Source: Spirosoma rigui (GTDB lineage: Bacteria > Bacteroidota > Bacteroidia > Cytophagales > Spirosomataceae). From it: DNA of 64,000 nt. Below are positions 34,531-43,568 of this stretch, one piece after another. The stretch is taken from NCBI RefSeq assembly GCF_002067135.1, contig NZ_CP020105.1, positions 2,232,001 to 2,296,000 of the forward strand, given 5' to 3'. Made by a program: the position numbers and the translations under genes. Position 1 is the stretch's first letter. Every line of letters begins with the position of its first letter. The notes under the pieces were generated by a model, which saw only the letters and a program-made list of their open reading frames with translations, was not told where the DNA came from and searched no databases.

Positions 34531-34592
34531 CTCCGTTGGTTAGTCGGGGAGGTGTCGAGCAGACAAGGGCTCGCCCCGACTAACCAATGGAG
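34531..34592 (-). terminator. 19-bp hairpin between reductase and ferredoxin genes
   Basis: CTCCGTTGGTTAGTCGGGG (34531-34549) pairs with CCCCGACTAACCAATGGAG (34574-34592) with one G-T mismatch; CGAGC/GCTCG can extend the stem inward. It has no T-tract and lies between two genes on the same strand, so it may lower readthrough or stabilise the reductase mRNA rather than stop all transcription. Confidence 0.5.
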
Positions 34593-34600
34593 CGAACGCC

Positions 34601-35605
34601 CTAGAAAGTTGGTACCCCGTTGACGGTGGTGTATTTAAAACTCAGTTTCTGGCTTGGGTAGACGTATTTGAACGCGCTCTGGCACATCAGGGCAGCTTCA
34701 TGGAAACCGCACAGGATCAGCTTCAGCTTGCCGGGATACGTATTGATATCGCCGATGGCGTAGATACGTTCTACGTTGGTTGAATAGTCGGTGGTATCGA
34801 CGCTGATCGCCGATTTGTCGATTGTGAGTCCCCAGTCGGCAATGGGTCCGAGTTTGGGCGTCAGGCCGAAGAGCGGGATCAGGTTGTCGGCGGCAATCGT
34901 CGTTACAGTCTTGTCTTTGGCCGTGATGCTCACTTCCTGCAGGTGGCCGTTTCCGTTGATACTCGTGATATTCGATTGCAGCACGAGGTTGATTTTGCCC
35001 TGTTTAGCCAGCTCAAATACCTTCTCGGCCGAATCGGGCGCGCCCCGGAACGTATCGCTGCGGTGAACGAGCGTTACCTCCTGCGCTATGTTGGCCAGGA
35101 AAACCGTCCAGTCGAGGGCCGAGTCGCCCCCGCCCGCCAGCACCACCCGCCGGTCGCGCAGTTGTTCGGGGTTCTTCACCATGTAGGCAACGCCTTTCCC
35201 TTCGAACCGCTCCAGATTTTCGATCTCCGGCTTGCGGGGTTCGAAGCAGCCCAACCCGCCGGCAATGACCACCACCTGGCAGTGGACCGCCGTGTTGTCG
35301 CTGGTGGTAATGATATAAGAGCCGTCGTCCTGTTTTTCCAGCCCTTCGACACGCTCGCCCAGCGAAAATGTGGGGTTGAAGGGCGCAATCTGTTCCATCA
35401 GGTTATCGACCAGCGTCTGGGCGTTGACCGATGGGAAGCCCGGAATGTCGTAGATGGGTTTCTGGGGATAGATTTCGGACAGCTGACCACCCACCTGCGG
35501 CAGGGCGTCGATGAGGTGGCAGCGCATTTTCAATAAACCGGCTTCAAAAACGGCGAACAGGCCTACCGGACCCGCGCCTATAATGCATATATCTGTGGTA
35601 ATCAT
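34601..35605 (-). CDS. NAD(P)/FAD-dependent oxidoreductase, ferredoxin-NADP reductase (TrxR-like type)
   Basis: A 334-residue flavoprotein. FAD site GAGPVG at residues 10-15, VGGQLSEIYP and IYDIPGFP follow it, and AGGGDSALDW is the second (NAD(P)H) Rossmann site. IYAIGDINTYPGK is the C-terminal FAD motif. It lacks the CxxC redox pair of thioredoxin reductase, which fits the Bacillus YumC-like ferredoxin-NADP reductases. It is followed on the same strand by a ferredoxin gene, its probable redox partner. A promoter with a TACCTTTG box stands about 100 bp upstream. Confidence 0.9.
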   Translation of the reverse strand: MITTDICIIGAGPVGLFAVFEAGLLKMRCHLIDALPQVGGQLSEIYPQKPIYDIPGFPSVNAQTLVDNLMEQIAPFNPTFSLGERVEGLEKQDDGSYIITTSDNTAVHCQVVVIAGGLGCFEPRKPEIENLERFEGKGVAYMVKNPEQLRDRRVVLAGGGDSALDWTVFLANIAQEVTLVHRSDTFRGAPDSAEKVFELAKQGKINLVLQSNITSINGNGHLQEVSITAKDKTVTTIAADNLIPLFGLTPKLGPIADWGLTIDKSAISVDTTDYSTNVERIYAIGDINTYPGKLKLILCGFHEAALMCQSAFKYVYPSQKLSFKYTTVNGVPTF

Positions 35606-35701
35606 TACGTTTTTACGTTAGTCAGGCGGCAGCCGTTGCTACTAAAATGAGCGGCCTTGTTCTACTGTCAGAACAACCCCTGCAGGTGAATAATTCGGGA
35701 G

Positions 35702-35733
35702 CAAAGGTAGCAGCAGGCCCGCCGGGGCGGCAA
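35702..35733 (-). promoter_or_regulatory. Promoter for ferredoxin reductase
   Basis: On the minus strand TTG (35733-35731), a 21-base spacer and TACCTTTG (35709-35702). The start codon at 35605 is about 90 bases downstream of the predicted start site. Confidence 0.65.
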
Positions 35734-35845
35734 TCACAAATGGTGATGAGGGATAACGGGAGGGAATGTAACGGGCGGGCCGACTGGCGGTAGCGGATGG
35801 TAAAAAAACGGCCCCACGCGCTTTGCTGAGGAACCTCTTTCTGCT

Positions 35846-37732
35846 ATGAACCGACGACAATTTTTCCTGTCAGCATTGAGCCTCCTGCTGTGTTGCAGCC
35901 TGTCGGCACAGGACAAACCCCTGACGGCTGCGACGAAGCTGCCGGGCCACCCGCGCATTCTTTTGCTGAGCTGGGAAGAAATGCCCCTTAAACGGGCTAT
36001 TGCCGCCGACAAAACCTGGAGCGGGGTTCATCAGGTAATCCTGGCCGAATGCGACAGGATCGTGGCAACAGCCCCCGTCGAGCGAATCCAGATTGGTCGT
36101 CGCCTGCTCGACAAGTCGCGGGAGGCCCTGCGCCGTATCTTTTTCCTGTCCTACGCCTGGCGCATGACCCGGCAGGAAACCTACCGCGACCGGGCCGAGA
36201 AAGAGCTGTTGGCTGTATCGGCGTTCAGCGACTGGAATCCGTCGCATTTTCTGGACGTGGCCGAAATGACGCTGGGCGTGGCCATTGGCTACGACTGGCT
36301 CTACGCCGATCTGCCGGAAACGTCGCGGGCCAAGATCCGGGAAGCCATTCTGAAAAAAGGAATTGAGCCCTCGCTGGACCCGGTGAACAACAGCTGGCTC
36401 AAGGCATCTCACAACTGGAATCAGGTTTGCAACGCAGGCATGGCCTACGGGGCGCTGGCTATTTACGAAGACCAGCCCGAACTGGCCCGTACCGTCCTGA
36501 ACCGGGCTATCGAAACCATCGTGCGGCCCATGGACGATTACGCGCCGGATGGAGCCTACCCCGAAGGGTACAGCTACTGGGGATACGGAACGAGTTTCAA
36601 TGTTCTGTTCATCAGCGCCCTCGATAAAGCGTTCGGTCAGGATTTCGGGCTGGCGCAACGGCCCGGTTTCCTGAAAACCGCCGGGTACATGACCAACATG
36701 ACGGGCCCGACGGGAGCGTCGTTCAACTACGCCGATGCCGGTACGAATCCCGAACTACAGCCCGCCCTGTTCTGGTTTGCCAGCAAAACTCATGACCCGT
36801 CGCTGGTGTGGGTGGAGCGGGGGCGGTTGCTGCGGGGCGCAACGGCGGTCAACACCAAAGACCGGCTGCTGCCCGCCCTGATGCTCTGGGGTGCGGGTGT
36901 GCGGATGAATACCATTCCCGCCCCCGCGTCGACGATATGGACGGGGAGAGGACGCAACCCCGTGGCGCTGATGCGTACGTCCTGGACCGACCCGAACGCG
37001 ATCTTCGTCGGCATCAAAGGCGGGAGTCCGTCGAGTAACCACGCGCACATGGACGCAGGCTCGTTTGTGATGGAAGCCGACGGTGTACGCTGGGCCATGG
37101 ATTTCGGGATGCAGGATTACAACTCGCTGGAGTCGAAAGGCGTGGATTTGTGGAACCGTAAACAAAACTCGCAGCGCTGGGAGGTTTACCGCTATTCGAA
37201 CCGCGTGCACAATACGCTTACCGTCAACGACAGTCTGCAGCGGGTCGATGGGTTTGCCAGCATTACCGGTTCATCCCGAAAACCGTCGTTTCTGAGCGCG
37301 ACCGTGAACCTGAATGAACTCTACAAAGGCTCTCTGACGAGCGCTACCCGGGGTGTGGCCATTGTTGATCAGCGTTACGTGGTGGTGCGGGATGAAATTA
37401 CTACGGCGGCCGCCCCCGCCCGCGTGCGCTGGACCATGCTGACAGGAACCGATGTGAAGCTCCTTGGGAAAAACCGGGCTGAGTTGACCAAAGCCGGTAA
37501 AAAGCTCATTGTGGAGGTGCCGGAACCCGCGGGTATCACGTTGCAAACCTGGCCCACCAGCCCGCCCCACGACTATGACGCGCCCAATCCCGGTACTACG
37601 TTGCTGGGCTTTGAGTTAACCATGCCCGCCAGTTCGGCGAGTGCACTGACGGTCCTGCTCGTTCCGGAAAACGCGGCTGACCAACCCAAAACGCCCGTTT
37701 CGGCCTTGCGTGCGTGGCCCAGCCAGCCATAG
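35846..37732 (+). CDS. Heparinase II/III-like polysaccharide lyase, Tat signal
   Basis: A 628-residue protein beginning MNRRQFFLSALSLL, with a twin-arginine motif RRQFFLS and a cut after LSAQ, so it is probably Tat-exported. The N-terminal half is an alpha/alpha toroid (SHNWNQVCNAGMAYGAL, YPEGYSYWGYGTSFN), the second half a beta-sandwich with NHAHMDAGSFVMEADGVRW, the heparinase II/III hallmark His-x-Asp-x-Gly-Ser. These lyases cleave uronate-containing polysaccharides, substrate unknown. It is a single gene between the ferredoxin reductase and an AraC regulator. Confidence 0.85.
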   Translation: MNRRQFFLSALSLLLCCSLSAQDKPLTAATKLPGHPRILLLSWEEMPLKRAIAADKTWSGVHQVILAECDRIVATAPVERIQIGRRLLDKSREALRRIFFLSYAWRMTRQETYRDRAEKELLAVSAFSDWNPSHFLDVAEMTLGVAIGYDWLYADLPETSRAKIREAILKKGIEPSLDPVNNSWLKASHNWNQVCNAGMAYGALAIYEDQPELARTVLNRAIETIVRPMDDYAPDGAYPEGYSYWGYGTSFNVLFISALDKAFGQDFGLAQRPGFLKTAGYMTNMTGPTGASFNYADAGTNPELQPALFWFASKTHDPSLVWVERGRLLRGATAVNTKDRLLPALMLWGAGVRMNTIPAPASTIWTGRGRNPVALMRTSWTDPNAIFVGIKGGSPSSNHAHMDAGSFVMEADGVRWAMDFGMQDYNSLESKGVDLWNRKQNSQRWEVYRYSNRVHNTLTVNDSLQRVDGFASITGSSRKPSFLSATVNLNELYKGSLTSATRGVAIVDQRYVVVRDEITTAAAPARVRWTMLTGTDVKLLGKNRAELTKAGKKLIVEVPEPAGITLQTWPTSPPHDYDAPNPGTTLLGFELTMPASSASALTVLLVPENAADQPKTPVSALRAWPSQP

Positions 37733-37788
37733 GCCCCTGCTACCGGCCGCTGGCTTCCGGCACAGGGGGGGTGACCTGTTGTGCCGGG

Positions 37789-38661
37789 TCAGGTTTCCCG
37801 TACCCCAAACACGCGTTCGGGCGACTGGCCTTCCAGTTGCAGAAAAGCATTGGGTGTCATGTGGGTAAACTGGTTGAAATCCCGCACCAGGTGCTGGTAA
37901 TCGTAGTAGCCCAGTTCAAGCGCCACGCGCAGCCAGTCAAGCGTGGGCTGGGCGTTTTTAAGTTTCATCGCATGCTCGAAACGGGCAATGCGGCTGTAGA
38001 GCTTGGGGCTTATACCACCACGATCCATAAACTGCCGGTAAAATTGCCGCTGTGACAAACAGGCCTGACTGGCCAGCCAGTCCAGTCCCGGCCAACCCGT
38101 TCCGGACTGATCTGTTAATACCAGCGTCGGGTGTTGCCCCATAAACTGGCACACCCTGTCAATCGGACGAAGCTGTTTGTGCTTCGCCCGATTGATCAGG
38201 TACAACAAAAAGTTTTCGACAATCGGAATCATGTCTGTGTAATGCTTCGTATAGCTGAGCCGCTCGTTCACCAGCCGGAGCTCATTCGAAAAAACAGACT
38301 CGGCATCCACGAACGTATTGGTCAGCTCAGCCGCGGGGATACCCGTAAGCCGAAACAGCGCTCCCGGCTGAAACTGTACCTGGAATACCATGAAGTCGCG
38401 TCCAACGTGCCGGTTTGTGGCGATAGAATGCTGGCCGTACAGGCGTGAGCGAGGACTGTCGACGGGTTTACCGTCGAAGCCATATTCTATTTTTTCGGGA
38501 TCTTTCGGGAAAAACGAAAGGCAGTTTTCGGCCCGTGGCCAGTACGCTTTTATGGGTAATGTCTGGAAGGAAGCAGGAAACTCACAGCCTATGATCTGCA
38601 GCAGCCTTACATAGTCGCGCAGGGCCGGGCTGGGCAGTCGGTAATCATAGATGGCTACCAT
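37789..38661 (-). CDS. AraC-family transcriptional regulator
   Basis: A 290-residue protein whose C-terminal 100 residues (LDWLASQACLSQRQFYRQF and LELGYYDYQHLVRDFNQFTHMTPNAF) are the AraC DNA-binding domain. The N-terminal portion resembles the usual sensing domain of this group, with FMVFQVQFQPGALFRLTGIP. It lies 15 bp downstream of the cupin gene on the same strand, so the two are probably one operon. Confidence 0.88.
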   Translation of the reverse strand: MVAIYDYRLPSPALRDYVRLLQIIGCEFPASFQTLPIKAYWPRAENCLSFFPKDPEKIEYGFDGKPVDSPRSRLYGQHSIATNRHVGRDFMVFQVQFQPGALFRLTGIPAAELTNTFVDAESVFSNELRLVNERLSYTKHYTDMIPIVENFLLYLINRAKHKQLRPIDRVCQFMGQHPTLVLTDQSGTGWPGLDWLASQACLSQRQFYRQFMDRGGISPKLYSRIARFEHAMKLKNAQPTLDWLRVALELGYYDYQHLVRDFNQFTHMTPNAFLQLEGQSPERVFGVRET

Positions 38662-38676
38662 AGGGTGCAGCTGTTA

Positions 38677-39225
38677 TTATTTCAGGGCTAAAGGCGGTCC
38701 CAGGACCGTCATCCCGTGGGCTTTGTGTAGTTGCCGGATCTGTTCCTCCGAGGGAGGGCCCTGCAACTCGGTAAATTTCAGGAAAAAATCTTCCAGCTGG
38801 CCCGCCGGTTGTACCATGTACACCTGCCGGCCATGCTCCGACACCTGCAACCAGGTATGCGGAACCCCCCGTGGCGCAAAGACGGTATCGCCCGCTTTGG
38901 CCGTAAATTGCTCGGTGCCGATCTGAAACAGATACTCGCCTTCGATAATTGAAAAAATCTCGTCCTGATCGTGATGCATGTGCAGAACGGGACCAATCTT
39001 TTCTTTGCCAATGTACTCAAAAACAGCCAGTTGGTTGTTGGTGTCCTTGCCGGAAATTTTCACATCGTTTGTGTTTACGCCCCGGAAAGGGGTGTGTACG
39101 CCAAATCGGGCATCGCCGGCTTTGACGCGGAAGGGTGCGGGTGCGAAAGCCGGATTTTCCGCGTTGGTCTGACCAGCTATGGCCGATGTGGCCAGGGTAG
39201 ACGTAATGAACAGTCTGCGTGTCAT
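38677..39225 (-). CDS. Cupin-domain protein with Tat-like signal
   Basis: A 182-residue protein. MTRRLFITSTLATSAIAG has a twin-arginine motif and a hydrophobic stretch, so export is likely. The cupin barrel shows metal-site residues HMHHDQDEIFSIIEGEY (cupin motif 1, two His and a Glu) and GVPHTWLQVSE (motif 2 His). The function could be an enzyme or a sugar-binding protein. It precedes the AraC regulator in an operon of two. Confidence 0.8.
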   Translation of the reverse strand: MTRRLFITSTLATSAIAGQTNAENPAFAPAPFRVKAGDARFGVHTPFRGVNTNDVKISGKDTNNQLAVFEYIGKEKIGPVLHMHHDQDEIFSIIEGEYLFQIGTEQFTAKAGDTVFAPRGVPHTWLQVSEHGRQVYMVQPAGQLEDFFLKFTELQGPPSEEQIRQLHKAHGMTVLGPPLALK

Positions 39226-39440
39226 GGGTAAATAGTGTTTAGTGTGTTACGCAAAACTGCGGTGTCGGAAAGGGTATCTGGTGGTAAGAATCGGACGTTT
39301 TCAGGATCTGAACCGAATACACAAAAAATCGTGCTGTACGTCCTGATAATCGAGTAGGTTTGGTATACACCAGGTTTGCCTTATTGTATTGTAAATCAGT
39401 AGGTAAGCTAGGTTTCTATTCTCCCCGAACGTATATTGTC

Positions 39441-39890
39441 ATGAAGTTGAAGGATACAGGCTGGCTGCTGTTTACGGGCTTCTTCGCCCTTATCGGTACG
39501 GGTTTGCTGCTGGGAGCGTATGTCAGCTGGCACTCAACGCAGCGGATCATCCGGACCGGTATTGAAACGACGGGGGTGGTAATCGACACCCGCTACGCCC
39601 GGGACAAAAAAGGAGTCACCACGACGGCGCTGGCCCCCGTTATCCAGTTCAGGACGGCAACGGGCCGGCCTGTCACGTACTACTCATCGACTTATACTAC
39701 ACCGGCCCGTTTCGAGGTGGGAGACACCGTACCCCTCTGGTACCTGCCCGAAAATCCGCAGGTAGACGTTATTCTGGAAGGGACCGACAGCTGGCTGGTG
39801 TCTGCCGTACTTGGTGGTATGGGCATTATTTTCGCCCTTATTGGCTACCCGTCCCTGCTCAGTGCCCTGCTGGGCGCTTTGCGCCGGTGA
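39441..39890 (+). CDS. DUF3592-like membrane protein
   Basis: A 149-residue protein with two hydrophobic segments (about residues 8-30 and 122-145) flanking a beta domain of about 85 residues. The sequence ETTGVVIDTRYARD and VPLWYLPENPQVDVIL match the pattern of DUF3592 proteins, whose function is unknown. ATG at 39441 (MKLKDTGW) is preferred over 39360. A TAGGTTTG box at 39355-39362 fits a -7 element. Confidence 0.65.
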   Translation: MKLKDTGWLLFTGFFALIGTGLLLGAYVSWHSTQRIIRTGIETTGVVIDTRYARDKKGVTTTALAPVIQFRTATGRPVTYYSSTYTTPARFEVGDTVPLWYLPENPQVDVILEGTDSWLVSAVLGGMGIIFALIGYPSLLSALLGALRR

Positions 39891-39990
39891 CGGATCATCC
39901 CGGTGCCAGCCGTGACCGGTTCGCCGATAGTGCGTTTATCCCCAAGCCTGCGTATACTTGTTGACTGACGTATCCTTTCCCGCTTTCCCG

Positions 39991-41034
39991 ATGAATTACT
40001 TCTGCTGCCTGTTGCTTGCGCTGGCCTGCCTGCTGGGTTCCTGCCGCTCGTCTGATACCGACACGACGTCGCTGAAAACGTACTTCACCGCCGATACGAG
40101 TGACGTTGCCGATGGTGGGGTGCGCATCATCCCCATCAACACACTTAACCGTACGTTCAAGGTATGGACCAAGCGTTTCGGCAACAACCCCAAGATCAAA
40201 CTGCTGCTGCTCAACGGAGGACCTGGTGCTACCCATGAGTATTTTGAAGTGATGGAGAGCTTCCTGCCCGCCGAAGGTATCGAGTTCATCTACTACGACC
40301 AGCTGGGTACCGGCAACTCCGACAATCCCAATGACACAACGTTCTGGGACCTGCCGCGCTACGTAGAAGAGGTGGAGCAGGTACGCAGCGCGCTCAATCT
40401 GTCGGCCGATAATTTCTATCTGCTGGGTCACTCATGGGGTGGTATTCTGGCAACGGAGTACGCGCTCAAATACGGCAAGAACCTGAAAGGGCTGGTGATC
40501 TCGAACATGATGTCGAGCTGCCCCGACTACGGTAGATACGCCGATGAGGTGCTGGCTAAGCAGATGGACCCGGCGGTGGTGAAGGAAGTAAATGAGCTGG
40601 AAGCGAAAGGGCAGTACACGAACCCGCGTTATATGGAGCTGCTGCTGCCTAATTTCTACGCCAAGCACATCTGCCGCCTTCCCATCGACCAGTGGCCCGA
40701 ACCTATGACCCGCGCTCTGAACAAGACCAACCAGTCGCTTTACGTAACGATGCAGGGGCCCAGCGAATTTGGCATTGCCGGTAAACTCACCAACTGGGAC
40801 CGCAAAGCCGATCTGCCCAACATTACCGTACCTACGCTGACCATCGGTGGTCAATACGATACGATGGACCCGGCCCACATGAAGTGGATGGCAACCCAAC
40901 TGCCCAATGGCAGTTATCTGTATTGCCCCAACGGCAGCCATATGTCGATGTACGATGATCAGAAAACATACATGCAGGGCCTTATCAAATTCATCAACGG
41001 CGTCAACGCCGGGGAGAAGAAAGTAGCGTTGTAA
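39991..41034 (+). CDS. Prolyl iminopeptidase-like S33 hydrolase, lipoprotein
   Basis: A 347-residue protein. MNYFCCLLLALACLLGSC gives a lipobox LGSC (Cys18), so it is probably a lipid-anchored periplasmic enzyme. NGGPGATHEYF is the S33 oxyanion motif, GHSWGGIL carries nucleophile Ser148, and GQYDTMDP and NGSHMSMYD supply the Asp and His regions. The enzymes remove N-terminal proline or other residues from peptides. It continues the peptide-degrading theme of the window. Confidence 0.9.
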   Translation: MNYFCCLLLALACLLGSCRSSDTDTTSLKTYFTADTSDVADGGVRIIPINTLNRTFKVWTKRFGNNPKIKLLLLNGGPGATHEYFEVMESFLPAEGIEFIYYDQLGTGNSDNPNDTTFWDLPRYVEEVEQVRSALNLSADNFYLLGHSWGGILATEYALKYGKNLKGLVISNMMSSCPDYGRYADEVLAKQMDPAVVKEVNELEAKGQYTNPRYMELLLPNFYAKHICRLPIDQWPEPMTRALNKTNQSLYVTMQGPSEFGIAGKLTNWDRKADLPNITVPTLTIGGQYDTMDPAHMKWMATQLPNGSYLYCPNGSHMSMYDDQKTYMQGLIKFINGVNAGEKKVAL

Positions 41035-41136
41035 GTAAACCTGCTTTGATACCCTGGAGGCCATGTCCGGCCGGACCCCATACGTTACTCACCCGGACGT
41101 GGCCGACCAGGATACGTACCACTGAACTTCTTTCCA

Positions 41137-42219
41137 ATGATGACACGTCGCGGTTTCGCTCCGTCAGTACTCGTTTTTTTTCTGTTAGCCGTAGCCACGA
41201 ATGGGTACAGTCAAAGAAACTCCTCCCAAACCGGCCGGGTAGAGCGCGTAAAGGTGCATGGGAAGGGGCTGGAAGGTAATCTGGCCGGTGACTCGCCCGA
41301 CCGGGACGTATCCATTTACCTGCCGCCCAGCTATCAAACCGATAAGAAACGCCGGTATCCGGTCATCTATTTCCTGCACGGTTTCACCGATAGTGACGAC
41401 AAATGGTACGGTCTGACCAAACACTGGATCAACCTGCCCGCCGTTGTCGACAAGGCGCTGGCTGAGGGGAAAACGAAGGAATTTATCATCGTAACGCCCA
41501 ATGCCTATAACCGTTATTTCGGGAGCATGTACTCGAACTCGGTAACGATTGGCAACTGGGAGGATTTTGTGGCCGACGAACTGGTGAGTTACATCGACAG
41601 GCAGTACCGTACCATTCCGCAGGCCAGCAGCCGCGGGCTGGCGGGGCACTCGATGGGTGGCTACGGTACGATCCGGATCGGGCAGAAGCACCCCGAAACG
41701 TTCTCCAGTCTCTATCTGCTCAGCCCCTGCTGCATGGTACCCAACATGGGTGGGCTGGGGAACGCCGAGATGGCCGCCCGCATGGAAGGTATCAAGACGG
41801 TTGCCGAACTGGACAAAGCTGATTTTATGACCAAAGCTATGTTTGCGTCGGCGGCTTCCTGGTCGCCCAACCCCACCAATGCCCCTTTCTACCTGGACCT
41901 ACCGGTGAAAGACGGCCAGCCCCAGCCGATGGTGACGGCGAAATGGGCAGCTAATGCCCCGCTTGCTACGCTCGACCAGTACATTGGCAACATCAAACAG
42001 CTCAAAGCGCTGGCGTTCGATGCCGGCTCGAAGGACGTAAGCATTGCGGCCACGAACAAGGTGCTGGATGCCATGCTGACCAACTACCAGATTCCGCACA
42101 CCTACGACGAGTACGACGGCGATCACATCAACCGCATCGGTGAACGTATCGAGCAAAAAATGCTGCCGTTCTTCACAACGAATCTGTCGTTTGAGCCGGT
42201 GAGAGGAGGGAAGAAGTAA
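41137..42219 (+). CDS. Putative esterase (alpha/beta hydrolase, Fes/S-formylglutathione hydrolase-like)
   Basis: A 360-residue protein beginning [15 protein letters not shown], with a twin-arginine-like start and a cut near NGYSQ. The esterase pattern is [19 protein letters not shown], then GHSMGGYG with nucleophile Ser172, with the Asp and His regions in SKDVSI and DGDHINRI. It fits the esterase family that includes feruloyl esterases and enterobactin esterase. ATG 41137 and 41140 are adjacent; either could start. The gene lies 102 bp downstream of the S33 lipoprotein. Confidence 0.82.
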   Translation: MMTRRGFAPSVLVFFLLAVATNGYSQRNSSQTGRVERVKVHGKGLEGNLAGDSPDRDVSIYLPPSYQTDKKRRYPVIYFLHGFTDSDDKWYGLTKHWINLPAVVDKALAEGKTKEFIIVTPNAYNRYFGSMYSNSVTIGNWEDFVADELVSYIDRQYRTIPQASSRGLAGHSMGGYGTIRIGQKHPETFSSLYLLSPCCMVPNMGGLGNAEMAARMEGIKTVAELDKADFMTKAMFASAASWSPNPTNAPFYLDLPVKDGQPQPMVTAKWAANAPLATLDQYIGNIKQLKALAFDAGSKDVSIAATNKVLDAMLTNYQIPHTYDEYDGDHINRIGERIEQKMLPFFTTNLSFEPVRGGKK

Positions 42220-42288
42220 CAGGAATTATGATTTGGCGAGAGAGTAGCGGTTGTCAGTGACAATTTCCTAACACCATGCCGCACAGAC

Positions 42289-42717
42289 TTACCCCTTCCG
42301 CACCATCATTTTTCCATCAAAGATCTGCTGCCATTGCCAGGTTGTTTTTCCTTTTTCGCGCGTCAGAATGAATAGCGGATCGTTGATCCTGACGCGTTTG
42401 TCGGCATAGAAAGCGCCGTCGGTGGTGGAGCGGTAATATACCTTCAGCGTAGTGGGCGTTCCGGTGGCCCAGCATTCGAGGGTGTAGAAGGTTTGAATGC
42501 CTTCGGCATGGACCTGGCAGAGGTTCATGCCCTTGTATTTATCTTTGACGGTGATCGTATAGGTGATACCGTCCGGATGCTCGCCGGTCCATTTGCCCAT
42601 CCAGTTGTCGGTTTGCCGGAAACTGAAAAGAGGGAATAGGAGTAAAGCGGTGATGATAGCGAGTTTAGCCATACCCAATCGGGAGTTTATTATAGTGAAG
42701 GAAGTCCAGCGCTTCAT
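42289..42717 (-). CDS. Small exported protein, unknown function
   Basis: A 142-residue protein with a hydrophobic segment near residues 17-30 that would serve as a signal peptide or anchor; MAKLAII at 42672 is an alternative start. The ATG at 42717 overlaps the stop of the preceding minus-strand gene (ATGA), which supports the longer start. The mature domain is a beta-rich lipocalin-like sheet (GKWTGEHPDGITYTITV, CWATGTPTTLKVYYRS). I do not recognise the family. Confidence 0.6.
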   Translation of the reverse strand: MKRWTSFTIINSRLGMAKLAIITALLLFPLFSFRQTDNWMGKWTGEHPDGITYTITVKDKYKGMNLCQVHAEGIQTFYTLECWATGTPTTLKVYYRSTTDGAFYADKRVRINDPLFILTREKGKTTWQWQQIFDGKMMVRKG

Positions 42718-43034
42718 GACTTGTTAAACCCGTACCACATCAGCGATACGAGCACCAGTTCCGCAATCCATACAGTCAGTACATCCCGTCGGCAAGCCTT
42801 CCGTACCAGTACATGAAGCCCGAACGAGCCGGCCGCCAGAGGAATACCGAAGAAAAACTGCAGTACGTTGTTTTCCTGACCCATATTGATAAATCCGTAG
42901 CCAATCATAATGACGCCCGCCAGTGCTAGTAGCATAAGGGGCGTAACGACACTGAACAGTTTTTGAAAATACGTAGGCATGACCAGTAAGGAGGATGGAT
43001 AACAAGCCTGTGAATCAAATGCATGAGGATTCAT
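42714..43034 (-). CDS. Small membrane protein, unknown function
   Basis: A 106-residue protein with three hydrophobic segments (about residues 28-48, 58-75 and 86-102), so it is probably an inner-membrane protein. A second start, MPTYFQKLF at 42980, is possible. It is coupled to the next gene by a four-base overlap. No family is recognised. Confidence 0.55.
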   Translation of the reverse strand: MNPHAFDSQACYPSSLLVMPTYFQKLFSVVTPLMLLALAGVIMIGYGFINMGQENNVLQFFFGIPLAAGSFGLHVLVRKACRRDVLTVWIAELVLVSLMWYGFNKS

Positions 43035-43261
43035 TTTAACATCAATAACGGGCCGATGGTTTGATTCGGCTGTTGAGTCAGGGGGTGGTTAGTGACTGGT
43101 ACGTGCCTGGCCCAGGCGTAGCAGAGGCAGGAAAACACGGAGGTAAACCCCGTACAGATCGCTGATTTACCGGTAAAACGAACGGGTCTTAGCCAGATAA
43201 GTAATCGGATTCCTGCGAAAAAGCAGAACTCTATCCACCCGATGACAACCCCTAGTTTCAC
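43031..43261 (-). CDS. Doubtful small open frame
   Basis: A 76-codon frame whose stop overlaps the start of the next minus-strand gene by four bases (ATGA), which argues for a coupled gene. It has one hydrophobic N-terminal segment and no recognisable domain; codon use is poor. It may be chance. The 307 bp to its right (43262-43568) hold no supportable gene apart from a 55-codon frame without a start at 43256-43423. Confidence 0.25.
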   Translation of the reverse strand: MKLGVVIGWIEFCFFAGIRLLIWLRPVRFTGKSAICTGFTSVFSCLCYAWARHVPVTNHPLTQQPNQTIGPLLMLK

Positions 43262-43536
43262 CGGTATCGAGAGCGCCGTTACGACACTCAGTATTCAGCG
43301 GCCTCTTTCCTGGCCTTCCCACTGGTCAAACCGTTGCTGACCAGTACGCGTATCGTCGGGTTGATGTCTTTTGTAATCATGTCCCGCTACGCCCGGTCCG
43401 CTACCAAACCGCTTTATCGTTAAGCGGCTTGTGAATAGGTAAGGCAGACGCAATGCGGTCGTGTCATACGGAAAATCCGTATAAACCCTTGGTTATAAGG
43501 GGTATTTATGCGCTACGTATACAGGATTGGTAGGAT

Positions 43537-43544
43537 TAGTTTTG
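43537..43544 (+). promoter_or_regulatory. -7 promoter box before the PAP2/haloperoxidase gene
   Basis: TAGTTTTG matches TAnnTTTG, 25 bases before the ATG at 43569. No TTG at the expected distance. Confidence 0.4.
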
Positions 43545-43568
43545 ATGTAACGCTAATTCGTACCGCTC

